NCBI GenBank assembly: GCA_041879415.1
Contig: CP090852.1
Span: 1,364,001-1,428,000, forward strand
Direction of reading: 5' to 3'
DNA: 64,000 nt
Source of the DNA: Vibrio chagasii
GTDB lineage: Bacteria > Pseudomonadota > Gammaproteobacteria > Enterobacterales > Vibrionaceae
The notes below the pieces were generated by a model. That model did no database searches. It was not told the origin of the DNA and was given only the letters and a program-made list of their open reading frames with translations. The position numbers and the translations under genes are program-made. Below are positions 18,067-27,314 of this stretch, one piece after another. Position 1 is the first letter of the stretch. The number at the start of each line of letters is the position of its first letter.

Positions 18067-21000
18067 ATGAATAATAAAATTCCATATTCAAGCTATTCAG
18101 GAAATTCAGAACACTTGTGTAAAAAGGGCGACGCAGTTGAATTTATTCAACCTTGGTACACGCCAATTTCTACGACACCAGAAAATACAGGTATGGCGAT
18201 CGGTGGTATCGGTAATACCTTTACACTGACGCCAAATGGTAACACGCCAAACTTCAGTTTTATTCCAGGGATATTTGTCGATTGTTCAGAGCAAGTTATT
18301 AATTTTAATGATTTTTATGCGTCAGTGATGGATGTGCCGGCCATTGAAACGCTTCAGGTTCTTAATGAGCAAGAGCTTAGCGTTCATCTGAATTTTTACC
18401 CAGCGCTATTCGATGGAAAGAAGATAGATAAAGAAAATATTTCGAATGCGATTAACCTCATTCGTGCCGCATTAGAAAATGGTAATTTCTATAAAGAAAA
18501 TAAAGATAACTTTATAAAGTGGAATGTCGAGTTTTCTAATAAGACTCAATTATTAATTGAATCCGATTCATCGTCGATTGATTGTCAATTATATGTAGCC
18601 TTAGATTTCTTTAATGGTTTATTAATAAATGATACAACGAGACAGCTATCACTAACTGCGGGAAATAATAGTGATATAGAAAGTGTTAATGGTAGCGATA
18701 TAGAATATAAGGCTTTATATCCATTAGCTGAATATAAATATAATAGTTTTGATGGTATTAATATAAAGCGAAAGGTAGTCTCGCCGATCGTAAAAGAGGA
18801 TAAGCGTCTCTGTTCTTTGCCGATGCACTGGAACCACTTCCAGATTACTAATGAATCACAGCAAACACGCGTGATTACGCTTGCTCAACCTCTACAAAAC
18901 CTGATCGGTTCAACCTACCGAAAAGGTCGTGATGGTATTCAAGATTCGGCGTGTACCTTATCTCAAAACCCGATTGCTCAGCAGCATCAAGCGGTGAAAG
19001 TCGATGGTGAAAGCCACGGTTTTACTGGTGTTCAGCTTACTAGTCAGTCCCCTTATCAAAGTGACATCGAGGGTGAGGTGGTGTTTGGTGTTCAAGCCGA
19101 AAACCGTTTGATGAAGTCTGGCAAGGTGTCGGTGTCTGTTAAGCCAACGCTCTATACTTCGAAAGTGACCCAGCAAACCGAGTTCGCATTGAAAACCGGC
19201 CGCACTAACGCTGAATTCCAAACTGGCATTTACACAGGGCGCGAAGCATTGAGCGCATTAGTTGTGGTTCAGGTTGAACTGGAGCCGGGTGAGTCTGTAG
19301 ACCTGCGTTTTGCTCAAGTGATGGCACATAGCAAAGTGATGCTTAATGGCTGGAACTCGGACAAGGCTTACACGCAATTCTATCCTCAAGCGAAACCAGC
19401 CTTACCGATGTTAGAAGATGTTTTGCCAAAGCTAGAAATCATTGAGCAGAAGATCGTTGAACAACAGACCGCTTTCCTAGAGCAAGCTCAAAGCAAAATA
19501 TCACAACCTGAATCGGCACTACGCTATGCGACGATGGCGATGAACTCATTATCATTCCTTTCTGAATCAACAGTATGGGATAAAGAAGATAAGTTCTTGG
19601 TGAAAGAGTGTGTTGATTACCCATTCTTTAATTCACTGGATGTGTATTTCTACGGCTCGTTTTCACTGCTTTACTTGCTACCTGAACTTGATGGCTGCGT
19701 GATGAAAGAGTTCTCAAAAGCTATTTTGGCTGAAGACTTTACTCAGCGCCGCTACTGGGAATATGAAGCGACACCGAATGCTGAATTGATTGATGAAAAG
19801 TACCAAGGTGTGCGCGCAATTCGAGGTGCAGTCATCCACGATTTGGGTAGCCCGTTCGACATTCAGCCAGATGCGTATAGCTGGCATAATGTTAAGGAAT
19901 GGAAGGACTTAGCACCGAAATACATTTTGATGGTGTACCGTCACTACCAAAAAACACAAGATATGTCAGTAGTTAAAGAGTGCTGGCAAGCCGTAACAGA
20001 GAGCATCGATTTCTTGTCGAACTTGATTGCTGAAGGTGACGATTTACCGCTAACCCGCGGTACTGACGACACCTTTGATAACCTTGCGTCTCACGGTATC
20101 TCTATTTACTGTGCGAGCCTCTGGGTTGCAGGCCTTCAAGCCGCAAGTGAGCTTGCAAAATTGGTGGGCGAACACGATCTAGGCGCGGGTTATCTAACAT
20201 GTTCGAAAAAGGCATTAGCAACAGTTGAGCAGAGCTTGTGGGATGAGAAAGAGGGGTATTACCACTTCTTCGTGACGCCTATCCAAGCCAAGCATCTTAC
20301 CGGTGAAGGCTATCAAGCTTTAGAAAGTCTGGGGTTGGTTTTAACGGGGGATGCGATTGCCGATAAGAATATGCTTAACGATTATCTAAACCAAACCGAT
20401 ATTTCAATAAACATCGGTAAGGTAGCCCAACGTGTCTCCAAGAAACGTTTGTTGGGTGAAACGGCACCTCAAGCTTTCACGCAAGAATATCTAGAGTTGG
20501 TGCCTGATTCAGACAATAGTTTTGGTGATGCGCTGCTTGCCGATAGCTATCTCAAACTGATTGGCCTAGAGGGTATTTTCCCACAACAGCGCATTCAGCG
20601 TGCGTTGGACTATGTTTATAAACATAACTTCGAGATTAACAGCCCAAAACTTGGGGTGGCAAATATGACGCTCGCCGATGGTTCGCCGCATGAGGCCTTT
20701 CAGGCGCAAGACGTGTGGATTGGCGTGCAGTTTAGTGTCGCGACAGCGTTGAGCTTAGCGGGTAAATCGCAGCAAGCAGAAACATTGATGGATACTGTGT
20801 ATACCGCGCTGTATGACTATTCAAAAATTCCATTTGCCGCACCAGAAGGGTTCAACTGTTCTGTCTCATTTGATGAGAAAGATCTTTCAGAGTCTTTTAA
20901 ATTGTCACAAAGTGATGCGAAAAAGTGGATTAATGCACTTAAATTGCAAAACTGTGTGCTGTCTGACGGTCGGGTTAATCCTAGCTTGACGAAAGACAAT

Positions 21001-21141
21001 GATAAATTTGTTAATATGGTTCAAGGTGAAATTTCAGCGGAGCAAGCTACGGTTCTTCACAAGTGGCTTCTCAGCACAGGTTTGAAATATACAGCAGGTC
21101 GCTATTTCCGACCGGGGATGATTTTCGCCTACTTATATTAA
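18067..21141 (+). CDS. GH116 family glycosidase (GBA2-like beta-glucosidase)
   Basis: From ATG 18067 this is 1024 residues without a signal peptide, so it is probably cytoplasmic. The N-terminal domain has GMAIGGIGNTFTLTPNG, matching the GIPLGGIG-type block of GH116. The catalytic domain has Glu514 in FLVKECVDYPFFNSLDVYFYG (nucleophile block). The acid/base block is GTDDTFDNLASHGISIYCASLW, with Asp667 about 153 residues later, close to the 150-152 spacing recalled for human GBA2 and a thermophile enzyme. GH116 includes beta-glucosidases, beta-xylosidases and N-acetylglucosaminidases, so the substrate is open. It is longer than usual (800-930 residues). The first 700 bp are much more AT-rich than the rest. 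Confidence 0.85.
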   Translation: MNNKIPYSSYSGNSEHLCKKGDAVEFIQPWYTPISTTPENTGMAIGGIGNTFTLTPNGNTPNFSFIPGIFVDCSEQVINFNDFYASVMDVPAIETLQVLNEQELSVHLNFYPALFDGKKIDKENISNAINLIRAALENGNFYKENKDNFIKWNVEFSNKTQLLIESDSSSIDCQLYVALDFFNGLLINDTTRQLSLTAGNNSDIESVNGSDIEYKALYPLAEYKYNSFDGINIKRKVVSPIVKEDKRLCSLPMHWNHFQITNESQQTRVITLAQPLQNLIGSTYRKGRDGIQDSACTLSQNPIAQQHQAVKVDGESHGFTGVQLTSQSPYQSDIEGEVVFGVQAENRLMKSGKVSVSVKPTLYTSKVTQQTEFALKTGRTNAEFQTGIYTGREALSALVVVQVELEPGESVDLRFAQVMAHSKVMLNGWNSDKAYTQFYPQAKPALPMLEDVLPKLEIIEQKIVEQQTAFLEQAQSKISQPESALRYATMAMNSLSFLSESTVWDKEDKFLVKECVDYPFFNSLDVYFYGSFSLLYLLPELDGCVMKEFSKAILAEDFTQRRYWEYEATPNAELIDEKYQGVRAIRGAVIHDLGSPFDIQPDAYSWHNVKEWKDLAPKYILMVYRHYQKTQDMSVVKECWQAVTESIDFLSNLIAEGDDLPLTRGTDDTFDNLASHGISIYCASLWVAGLQAASELAKLVGEHDLGAGYLTCSKKALATVEQSLWDEKEGYYHFFVTPIQAKHLTGEGYQALESLGLVLTGDAIADKNMLNDYLNQTDISINIGKVAQRVSKKRLLGETAPQAFTQEYLELVPDSDNSFGDALLADSYLKLIGLEGIFPQQRIQRALDYVYKHNFEINSPKLGVANMTLADGSPHEAFQAQDVWIGVQFSVATALSLAGKSQQAETLMDTVYTALYDYSKIPFAAPEGFNCSVSFDEKDLSESFKLSQSDAKKWINALKLQNCVLSDGRVNPSLTKDNDKFVNMVQGEISAEQATVLHKWLLSTGLKYTAGRYFRPGMIFAYLY

Positions 21142-21153
21142 TTAAAGAGTATG

Positions 21154-21211
21154 AGTTTCAACTTGAGCAATGTTGAGTTGAAACTGATGGGGAGCTTTAG
21201 GGCTCCCCTTA
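21154..21211 (+). terminator. Tandem stem-loops after the GH116 gene
   Basis: AGTTTCAACT pairs with AGTTGAAACT (21154-21184), then GGGGAGC pairs with GCTCCCC (21189-21208) followed by TT. The second hairpin resembles a weak terminator. They separate GH116 from the next regulator gene by 94 bp. Confidence 0.6.
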
Positions 21212-21235
21212 ATGTCACTGGGTTAGGGTATCGAG

Positions 21236-22249
21236 ATGCGCACTAAAACTAAAAAAACCACCGTATACGATGTAGCGAGGCTAGCTGGCGTTTCGCCAAG
21301 CACGGTCTCTCGTTTTCTTAATCGAACAACCTATGTGTCGGATGATAAAAGCCAGAACATCGAACAGGCGATCAAAGACACCGGCTACAAACCGAATTTT
21401 CAAATGCAGGAAAACATTAATCGCCGTTCATTAACGATTGGTGTATTAGTGCAACACCCTGATAGCCCTTATACCAGTCGTATCCTTAACGACATGGAGA
21501 AAACCCTGATAGCCCAAGGCTATTCGTTGGTGATAGCTACCGGGCATTGGCAAAAAAAGCTTGAGATACACGCCTTAGAGTATCTTGCTAAGAGTAATGT
21601 CGATGGCATGATCATCGTGACAGGCAGTATAACTAAAGAGGACATTGCCAAGTACGCGCCAGACACTCCTGTGGTTGCGGTGGGCTATGACATGGTTGCG
21701 GATAATGTTCGCTCAATTAACATTGATAATGTGTTGGGTGGTTATATGGCAACCCTCCATTTGCTCCAACAAGGGCATGTGAATATTGCACATATCAAAG
21801 GGCTTTCAAGCCAGCCAGACGCAGGTAATCGCTTTGAAGGCTATAAGAAAGCGCTTCAAGAAGCGGGCATTAAGGTGATGCCAAAGCTTGTTAAGCAAGG
21901 GGATTTTAGTAGTGAAACTGGCTATGAGAAAACCGTGGAATTAATCGAGTCGAAGATTCATTTTTCTGCTCTGTTTGCCGCCAATGATCAAACGGCTTAT
22001 GGGGCGATTAAGGCGCTCCACGATCACGGCTACAAAGTGCCAGAAGATGTGTCTGTAATAGGGTTTGATGATTTGCCTACGTCGAAGTATTTCACGCCAG
22101 CATTGACGACTTTGAGACAGCCAATTGAAGAGATTGGGGAGGTGTGTGCTCAGTCTATTTTGAATTTACTTTCAGGTGAGAGACATGAAGCGCGACTACC
22201 ACCGATTGATTTACTTGTTAGAGAATCGACTAAGTCTTTGTATCGTTAG
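21236..22249 (+). CDS. LacI/GalR-family transcriptional regulator (second)
   Basis: This 337-residue regulator has its DNA-binding domain at residues 8-60 (TVYDVARLAGVSPSTVSRFL, then GYKPNFQMQ). The effector domain has IGVLVQHPDSPY, HVNIAHIKGL, LFAANDQTAYGAI and VIGFDDLPTSKYF. It follows GH116 in the same direction and so probably regulates GH116 and/or the epimerase. I saw no copy of a classic LacI-type palindrome in the short 64 bp gap between those two genes, so its target sites remain unknown. Confidence 0.92.
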   Translation: MRTKTKKTTVYDVARLAGVSPSTVSRFLNRTTYVSDDKSQNIEQAIKDTGYKPNFQMQENINRRSLTIGVLVQHPDSPYTSRILNDMEKTLIAQGYSLVIATGHWQKKLEIHALEYLAKSNVDGMIIVTGSITKEDIAKYAPDTPVVAVGYDMVADNVRSINIDNVLGGYMATLHLLQQGHVNIAHIKGLSSQPDAGNRFEGYKKALQEAGIKVMPKLVKQGDFSSETGYEKTVELIESKIHFSALFAANDQTAYGAIKALHDHGYKVPEDVSVIGFDDLPTSKYFTPALTTLRQPIEEIGEVCAQSILNLLSGERHEARLPPIDLLVRESTKSLYR

Positions 22250-22317
22250 TTGATGGTGAAGTGATTGAGTCTTAGGGGATGACGTTGAAAGACACATTAT
22301 TTCCCTTCAGAAACGAA

Positions 22318-22345
22318 AAATGTCGCATCCATGCGACATTTCTCT
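22318..22345. terminator. Bidirectional terminator between convergent genes
   Basis: AAATGTCGCA and TGCGACATTT form a long perfect stem with a four-base loop, T-rich on both outer sides. It lies between the LacI-type gene (plus) and the ABC ATPase gene (minus). Confidence 0.85.
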
Positions 22346-22449
22346 TTTGGCGGCCAAACCAGTTTTGCTATATCCATTCTAGAGTGCAATCCATTAGATG
22401 CTTTTTCAGAATGTACTTATAAGACGCTGTTAATCTTGATTAGTTCCCT

Positions 22450-24078
22450 TTAAGCGGCATTTTTTTCCGAATTATTTTCTAAATCGAATGACGCAGCGAT
22501 GAGTTTCTTGGTGTAGTCGTTTTTCGGCGCATTAAAAATCTCTTCAGCTGAGCCTTCTTCCATCACTTCACCCTTCTGCATCACAAGTACACGATCTGAA
22601 AGTGCCTTTACGACCGAAAGATCATGGCTGATGAATAGGAAGCCGATATTGTGTTTAGTTTGGATGTCTTTGAGCAGGTCAATCACGGTCAGCTGTACTG
22701 AGCGATCGAGTGCCGAAGTCGGTTCATCCAACAAAATGAAAGATGGTTCAAGAATGAGCGCACGAGCAATCGCAATACGTTGTCTTTGTCCTCCAGAGAA
22801 TTCATGCGGGTAGCGGTTGATTGAATTTGGCTCTAGACGAACCTCAATCAGCGCTTTACGAGCTCTTTCTAAACGTTCTTGTTTTGACAAGTGAGGTTGA
22901 TGCACCGTTAAGCCTTCGGTGATGATTTCGCCAACCGTCATACGTGGTGACAAGGAACCATAAGGGTCTTGGAACACCATTTGAACATCTTTTTTCAGGC
23001 TATGGCGCTGTTTGTCGTTGAGTAGGCTGACGTCTTGCCCCTTATAGACAATACGACCTGAGCTTGGCAATAAGCCGATTAACGCACGTCCAAGGGTTGA
23101 TTTACCTGAGCCTGACTCGCCGACAATACCGAGGGTTTCACCTTGTTTTAGGTTCAACGAGATGCCTTTCACCGCTTCAAAGTACTGATTTTTTGACTTG
23201 ATGAAGTGCGGTTTCACCAAGAACTTAACGCGAATATCTTCAGCAGATAGAAGCTCTGGAGCTGCGGCGCTTACCGGATCTTTCGCCCCTTTAGGTATCG
23301 AGTTAATGAGCATTCGAGTGTAGTCATGTTTAGGATTATCGAACAGTGATTGAGTCATCCCTTCTTCTACGAGCTCACCTTTACACATCACTAGCACGCG
23401 ATCGGCGAAGTGTTTCACCACACCCAAGTCATGGGTGATGAACAAAATTGCCATTCCCATCTTGCCTTGAATCTCTTTGATAAGAGAAAGCACTTCAGCT
23501 TGAACCGTTACATCTAGTGCAGTTGTAGGCTCATCCGCAATCAGAATATCCGGTTCATTAATCAGTGCCATTGCGATCATGATGCGCTGCAACTGACCAC
23601 CCGAAAATTCGTGAGGGTACTTGGTGTATGACTTTTCTGGCATTGGCAAGTGCACAAGATTAAACAGCTCTATCACACGCTGTTTAGCTTGAGACTTTGA
23701 TACTTTGCGGTGACACATAATGGCTTCTGCCACTTGAATACCTACGCGCAGATATGGGTTCAAAGATGTCATCGGCTCTTGAAAGATCATGCCGATTCTG
23801 TCGCCACGAATCGACTGCATTTCACGCTCTGATTTGTCGAGAACAGATTCTCCCTCAAACTCAATCTGAGACTGTGGGTCAATAATGGCGTTGTCTGGAA
23901 GCAGACGCATCAGAGCGTTAGAAGAGACAGACTTACCAGAACCTGATTCACCAACAATGGCCAAGGTTTCGCTAGATTTAAGGGTAAAGTTAACCTTTTT
24001 CACCGCATCAACGATTCCATCGTTGGTTTTGAAGCTAACGGAGAGGTTATTGACTTTGAGAAGAGCCCGGTCCGACAT
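22450..24078 (-). CDS. Fused two-domain ABC transporter ATPase, YejF/DppDF-like
   Basis: This 542-residue protein contains two complete peptide-type ABC ATPase domains. The first (residues 5-260) has GESGSGKSVSSNAL, FSGGQLQRIMIAMAL and LIADEPTTALD. The second (about 280-530) has GESGSGKSTLGRAL, FSGGQRQRIAIARAL and LLDEPTSALD. Fusion of DppD- and DppF-like subunits is the layout of YejF, part of the YejABEF peptide importer. No binding protein or permease gene is nearby, so it must serve proteins encoded elsewhere or be a repurposed orphan. It lies 12 bp after a TPR-like gene that has a Fur-box-like site upstream. ATG 24078 has GGATAT as ribosome site. Confidence 0.9.
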   Translation of the reverse strand: MSDRALLKVNNLSVSFKTNDGIVDAVKKVNFTLKSSETLAIVGESGSGKSVSSNALMRLLPDNAIIDPQSQIEFEGESVLDKSEREMQSIRGDRIGMIFQEPMTSLNPYLRVGIQVAEAIMCHRKVSKSQAKQRVIELFNLVHLPMPEKSYTKYPHEFSGGQLQRIMIAMALINEPDILIADEPTTALDVTVQAEVLSLIKEIQGKMGMAILFITHDLGVVKHFADRVLVMCKGELVEEGMTQSLFDNPKHDYTRMLINSIPKGAKDPVSAAAPELLSAEDIRVKFLVKPHFIKSKNQYFEAVKGISLNLKQGETLGIVGESGSGKSTLGRALIGLLPSSGRIVYKGQDVSLLNDKQRHSLKKDVQMVFQDPYGSLSPRMTVGEIITEGLTVHQPHLSKQERLERARKALIEVRLEPNSINRYPHEFSGGQRQRIAIARALILEPSFILLDEPTSALDRSVQLTVIDLLKDIQTKHNIGFLFISHDLSVVKALSDRVLVMQKGEVMEEGSAEEIFNAPKNDYTKKLIAASFDLENNSEKNAA

Positions 24079-24090
24079 GATATATCCTTA

Positions 24091-24585
24091 TCAATTTAAG
24101 ACATTTGGTGAAGATTGAACTTCTGACGTTGTTTTTAGTTGCCCAAAATGGTGATGAGCACGTTGAATTTGTTCTAGCTCTAGCATCCAATGCGAGCTGC
24201 GTTGAGCACTGCAAAAAGCGATCAGGTGATTGAGTAGATCCTCACTCTGCTTTTCCAGTAACCCGTGGGTGCGTTGAATCAGCTCTGTGCTCTCAAGAGA
24301 GATAAATTGCATTAACGCATAAGACTGATTCAATGTATCAAAGGCTTGCTTGTGTTGACCTAGGCGGTTGAGAATCTCAGATTGAGCCACGCTTGCATCT
24401 CTGAGTCCCGCAAGTAGACAGGCAAATTGGCAAGGCTTGATATCGCTTTGGTATGCCGCATCTTGAATGTGGTGAGGAAGAGAATTGAGAACATCACCAT
24501 AAAGGCGCTGTGCTTCTGGCCAGTGACCTTGCTCCATTAACTGTTCAGCTTTTAGGTAGTGCATCCAGCATCGTTCAATTTCCAT
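24091..24585 (-). CDS. TPR-like protein of unknown function, operon partner of the ABC ATPase
   Basis: I do not recognise a named family. From ATG 24585 (GAGG eight bases upstream; a GTG at 24591 is too close to it) the protein has 164 residues. It is almost wholly helical; residues 5-35 (YLKAEQLMEQGHWPEAQRLYGDVLNSLP) and 75-105 read like tetratricopeptide hairpins. Four cysteines and no signal peptide suggest a cytoplasmic scaffold or adaptor. It is 12 bp upstream of the fused ABC ATPase and presumably works with it. A Fur-like palindrome lies 38 bp upstream of the start. Confidence 0.7.
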   Translation of the reverse strand: MEIERCWMHYLKAEQLMEQGHWPEAQRLYGDVLNSLPHHIQDAAYQSDIKPCQFACLLAGLRDASVAQSEILNRLGQHKQAFDTLNQSYALMQFISLESTELIQRTHGLLEKQSEDLLNHLIAFCSAQRSSHWMLELEQIQRAHHHFGQLKTTSEVQSSPNVLN

Positions 24586-24620
24586 ATCCACATCCTCGAT
24601 TTATAATATTTTAAAATGTT

Positions 24621-24640
24621 AATGATATTTATTATCAATT
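24621..24640 (-). promoter_or_regulatory. Fur-box-like site upstream of the TPR/ABC ATPase operon
   Basis: TGATATTTATTATCA (24623-24637) matches the 7-1-7 Fur motif TGATAATNATTATCA at 14 of 15 positions and extends on the left as AATGATA. It lies in the 241 bp divergent gap, nearer to the minus-strand operon. The surroundings are AT-rich, so a chance match is possible. Confidence 0.45.
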
Positions 24641-24826
24641 GCAAATTAAAATCATTCATGTGTTAGGTTTGGTGAATTAAATAGCTTGTTATTCGTTAAA
24701 TTGCATTAAATTGTGTGTTATTTGTTCGGTTGAACAGCGATGTAGCGTAAGTCACTAAATTTATAGGCAATTACATCTACACTGAATTTATCTACACCCA
24801 AGAAATAAAGGACTAAGGAGGCGGCG

Positions 24827-27187
24827 ATGGCGATTCAAAGACTCAATACAGAACAACTGTATCAGGTAGCAGAACTCGAAAAGTTACCATGCAAGTCGAC
24901 CAAAGAACTGGCTCCAATTGACGAAATCGTCGGGCAAGAACGTGCGCAAAAAGCCGTTGAGTTCGCGATGTCAATTAAGGAAAAGGGTTACAACATTTAT
25001 GCGATAGGACGCAATGGTCTGGGTAAGCGCACCATGATCTTGCGTTATCTCAACCGACACCCTCATGAAGTTGAGGAGCTTTTTGACTGGTGTTACATCG
25101 CGAATTTCGAGGATATCCGTACACCTAAGGTACTGAAACTTCCGCGTGGCGTGGGCAGCAGCTTAAAGCAAGATATTGAAAAGCTGATGCGCAAACTCAT
25201 CAAAGCGATGCCACTCGCGTTCGACAATGAGATGTACTTCAGCCGTGCTGATCGACTAAAGAACCAGTTAGCAGCCAAGCAACAAGCTGCGCTAGAGGCG
25301 ATCAGCCAAGAAGCGAAAAAGAACGGTGTGAATCTGACGATCACCACTCAAGGTGATTACCAATTCGTAGCAATGAACGGCGATGAGCTTCATACCGAAG
25401 AGAGCTTTGATCTGCTGTCACCGGAAGAGCAAGACCAGTTCGATAAAACCATCGATGCGCTGGAAGTTGGGTTGCGAACGGTTTCTCGTGAACTGACGGA
25501 ACTTGAAGAGACGTATACCGAGAAAATTCAAAAGCTGAATGATGACACGGCGCGAGATGTGATCACGCACTTCATCAAGCAATTGAAGAAGGATTACAGC
25601 GAATATCCAGACATTAAAAAGTACCTAACCGCACTGCGTAAAGACATTGTCGATAACGCTGATATTTTCTTAGAAGAGAGTACTGAGCAGGCTGAAGTCG
25701 CGACGGCTTCTTTGGACAAGAAAATGCCGCGTCGCTACAAAGTGAACGTGATAGTAAGCCAGAAGGAAGACACTCTCCCGATTGTGGTCGAGGAGAATCC
25801 GAACTATCACTCGCTGTTTGGTTATGTAGAAACGGCAACCTTTAAAGGCACAGTATTTACTGATTTCTCGTTGATTCGCGCAGGTAGCTTACACCGAGCG
25901 AACGGCGGTGTGCTGTTGATAGATGCGGTCAAAGTGCTAGAACAACCTTACGTATGGGAAGGCTTGAAACGTGCGCTGCGTTCTCGTCAGTTAAGCTTCA
26001 CTTCATTAGAGAAAGAGGTGACGTTAACTGGAGCGGTATCGCTCGACCCAGAACCTATTCCTCTGGACGTTAAGATCATCTTGTTTGGTGATTACCGCAC
26101 ATACCAGCTACTGCAACATTACGATGCGGAGTTTGGTGAACTGTTCCGTGTGACGGCCGACTTTGAAGATGAGATGAAGCGTACTGCTGACTCTGAAATG
26201 CATTATGCGCGCTTTATTTCGAGCATCGTCCACGACAACAATATGCTTCACTGTGACCGCAAGGCGATTGCTCGCATTATTGAGCACAGTTCTCGTCAGG
26301 CGGGTGACCAAGGTAAGCTGTCCCTGCACTCAGCACACATTGCTAATCTGCTTCGTGAATCCAACTACGTGGCGAGGGGTTCGAAGTCGAATCTGATTCG
26401 TGCATCGCACGTCGACCAAGCGCTATCGAACCAACAGATGCGTGTTGGACGACTACAAGACAGCGTAATGGAGACCTTCACCAACGGCACAACACTGATT
26501 CATGTCGATGGTGAAGCAGTAGGACAGGTCAATGCGCTGTCGGTATTAAGCACAACGGATCACATGTTTGGTGCGCCAAACCGAATCACGGCGACCACCG
26601 CTTATGGTGATGGTGAAGTGATTGATATTGAAAGAAACGTAGACCTTGGTGGCAGCATTCACTCGAAAGGGGTGATGATCTTGTCGGCATATCTCTCTTC
26701 TGTGTTTGGTAAGACGGCCAAAGTCCCGCTTACGACTAACATCACTTTCGAGCAGTCTTATGGTGGCGTTGATGGCGATAGTGCGAGTATGGCGGAGTTC
26801 TGTGCCGTTGTATCTGCATTCTCTAAGCAACCAAACCGTCAAGACATTGCGATTACTGGCTCGATGAACCAGTTCGGTGAGTCTCAGCCAATTGGTGGTG
26901 TGAACGAGAAGATTGAAGGTTTCTTTGACGTATGTGAAATCAAAGGTCGTTCTAATGAGCAAGGGGTTATCATCCCGCGCTCAAATGTTCATAACCTGAT
27001 GCTGCGTAGCGATATTGTGAAAGCGGTGGAAAAGGGCGAGTTCAATATCTGGGCGATTGATCATGTGACAGAGGCGATTGAGCTATTCACAGGCAAACCG
27101 GCAGGTGAAGCGAGTGATGAGGGCAGTTACCCTATCGATACTATCTTTGGTATCGCGCAAGCTAAGCTTAATGCCTTACGTAAATAG
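24827..27187 (+). CDS. LonH/YcbZ-like Lon-family protease
   Basis: This 786-residue protein has an AAA-type N-terminal half with GRNGLGKRT as the P-loop-like motif (canonical Ser/Thr after Lys is Arg here, then Thr). A long coiled-coil insert lies at about residues 120-290. The C-terminal Lon protease domain carries the Ser-Lys dyad Ser652 in DGDSASMAE and Lys695 in IGGVNEKIEG; the 43-residue spacing equals that of E. coli Lon (679/722). The TTGxxxxxDGxS and IAITG blocks are also recognisable. A very strong ribosome site, TAAGGAGG, precedes ATG 24827. It is most like E. coli YcbZ (LonH), whose role is poorly known; ATP dependence is uncertain. Confidence 0.9.
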   Translation: MAIQRLNTEQLYQVAELEKLPCKSTKELAPIDEIVGQERAQKAVEFAMSIKEKGYNIYAIGRNGLGKRTMILRYLNRHPHEVEELFDWCYIANFEDIRTPKVLKLPRGVGSSLKQDIEKLMRKLIKAMPLAFDNEMYFSRADRLKNQLAAKQQAALEAISQEAKKNGVNLTITTQGDYQFVAMNGDELHTEESFDLLSPEEQDQFDKTIDALEVGLRTVSRELTELEETYTEKIQKLNDDTARDVITHFIKQLKKDYSEYPDIKKYLTALRKDIVDNADIFLEESTEQAEVATASLDKKMPRRYKVNVIVSQKEDTLPIVVEENPNYHSLFGYVETATFKGTVFTDFSLIRAGSLHRANGGVLLIDAVKVLEQPYVWEGLKRALRSRQLSFTSLEKEVTLTGAVSLDPEPIPLDVKIILFGDYRTYQLLQHYDAEFGELFRVTADFEDEMKRTADSEMHYARFISSIVHDNNMLHCDRKAIARIIEHSSRQAGDQGKLSLHSAHIANLLRESNYVARGSKSNLIRASHVDQALSNQQMRVGRLQDSVMETFTNGTTLIHVDGEAVGQVNALSVLSTTDHMFGAPNRITATTAYGDGEVIDIERNVDLGGSIHSKGVMILSAYLSSVFGKTAKVPLTTNITFEQSYGGVDGDSASMAEFCAVVSAFSKQPNRQDIAITGSMNQFGESQPIGGVNEKIEGFFDVCEIKGRSNEQGVIIPRSNVHNLMLRSDIVKAVEKGEFNIWAIDHVTEAIELFTGKPAGEASDEGSYPIDTIFGIAQAKLNALRK

Positions 27188-27244
27188 TGGAAGCAGGTAG
27201 GTGAGAGCAGGAAAAAGCTCTAAACCTATTATCGTTTTGAAACA

Positions 27245-27279
27245 AAACAGCCATCGACATTATCGATGGCTGTTTTTTA
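27245..27279. terminator. Strong bidirectional terminator
   Basis: AAAACAGCCATCGA and TCGATGGCTGTTTT form a 14-bp perfect stem with a five-base loop and T tracts on both strands. It lies between the convergent protease and PilZ genes. Confidence 0.92.
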
Positions 27280-27314
27280 TTTGGGGCCTTTTGCTTCGTT
27301 TCTATCGAGAGCGT

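Noticed and set aside
18003..18068. Longer N-terminus for the epimerase
   Set aside because: ATG 18002 has GGAGA upstream, and the extension would overlap the GH116 start.
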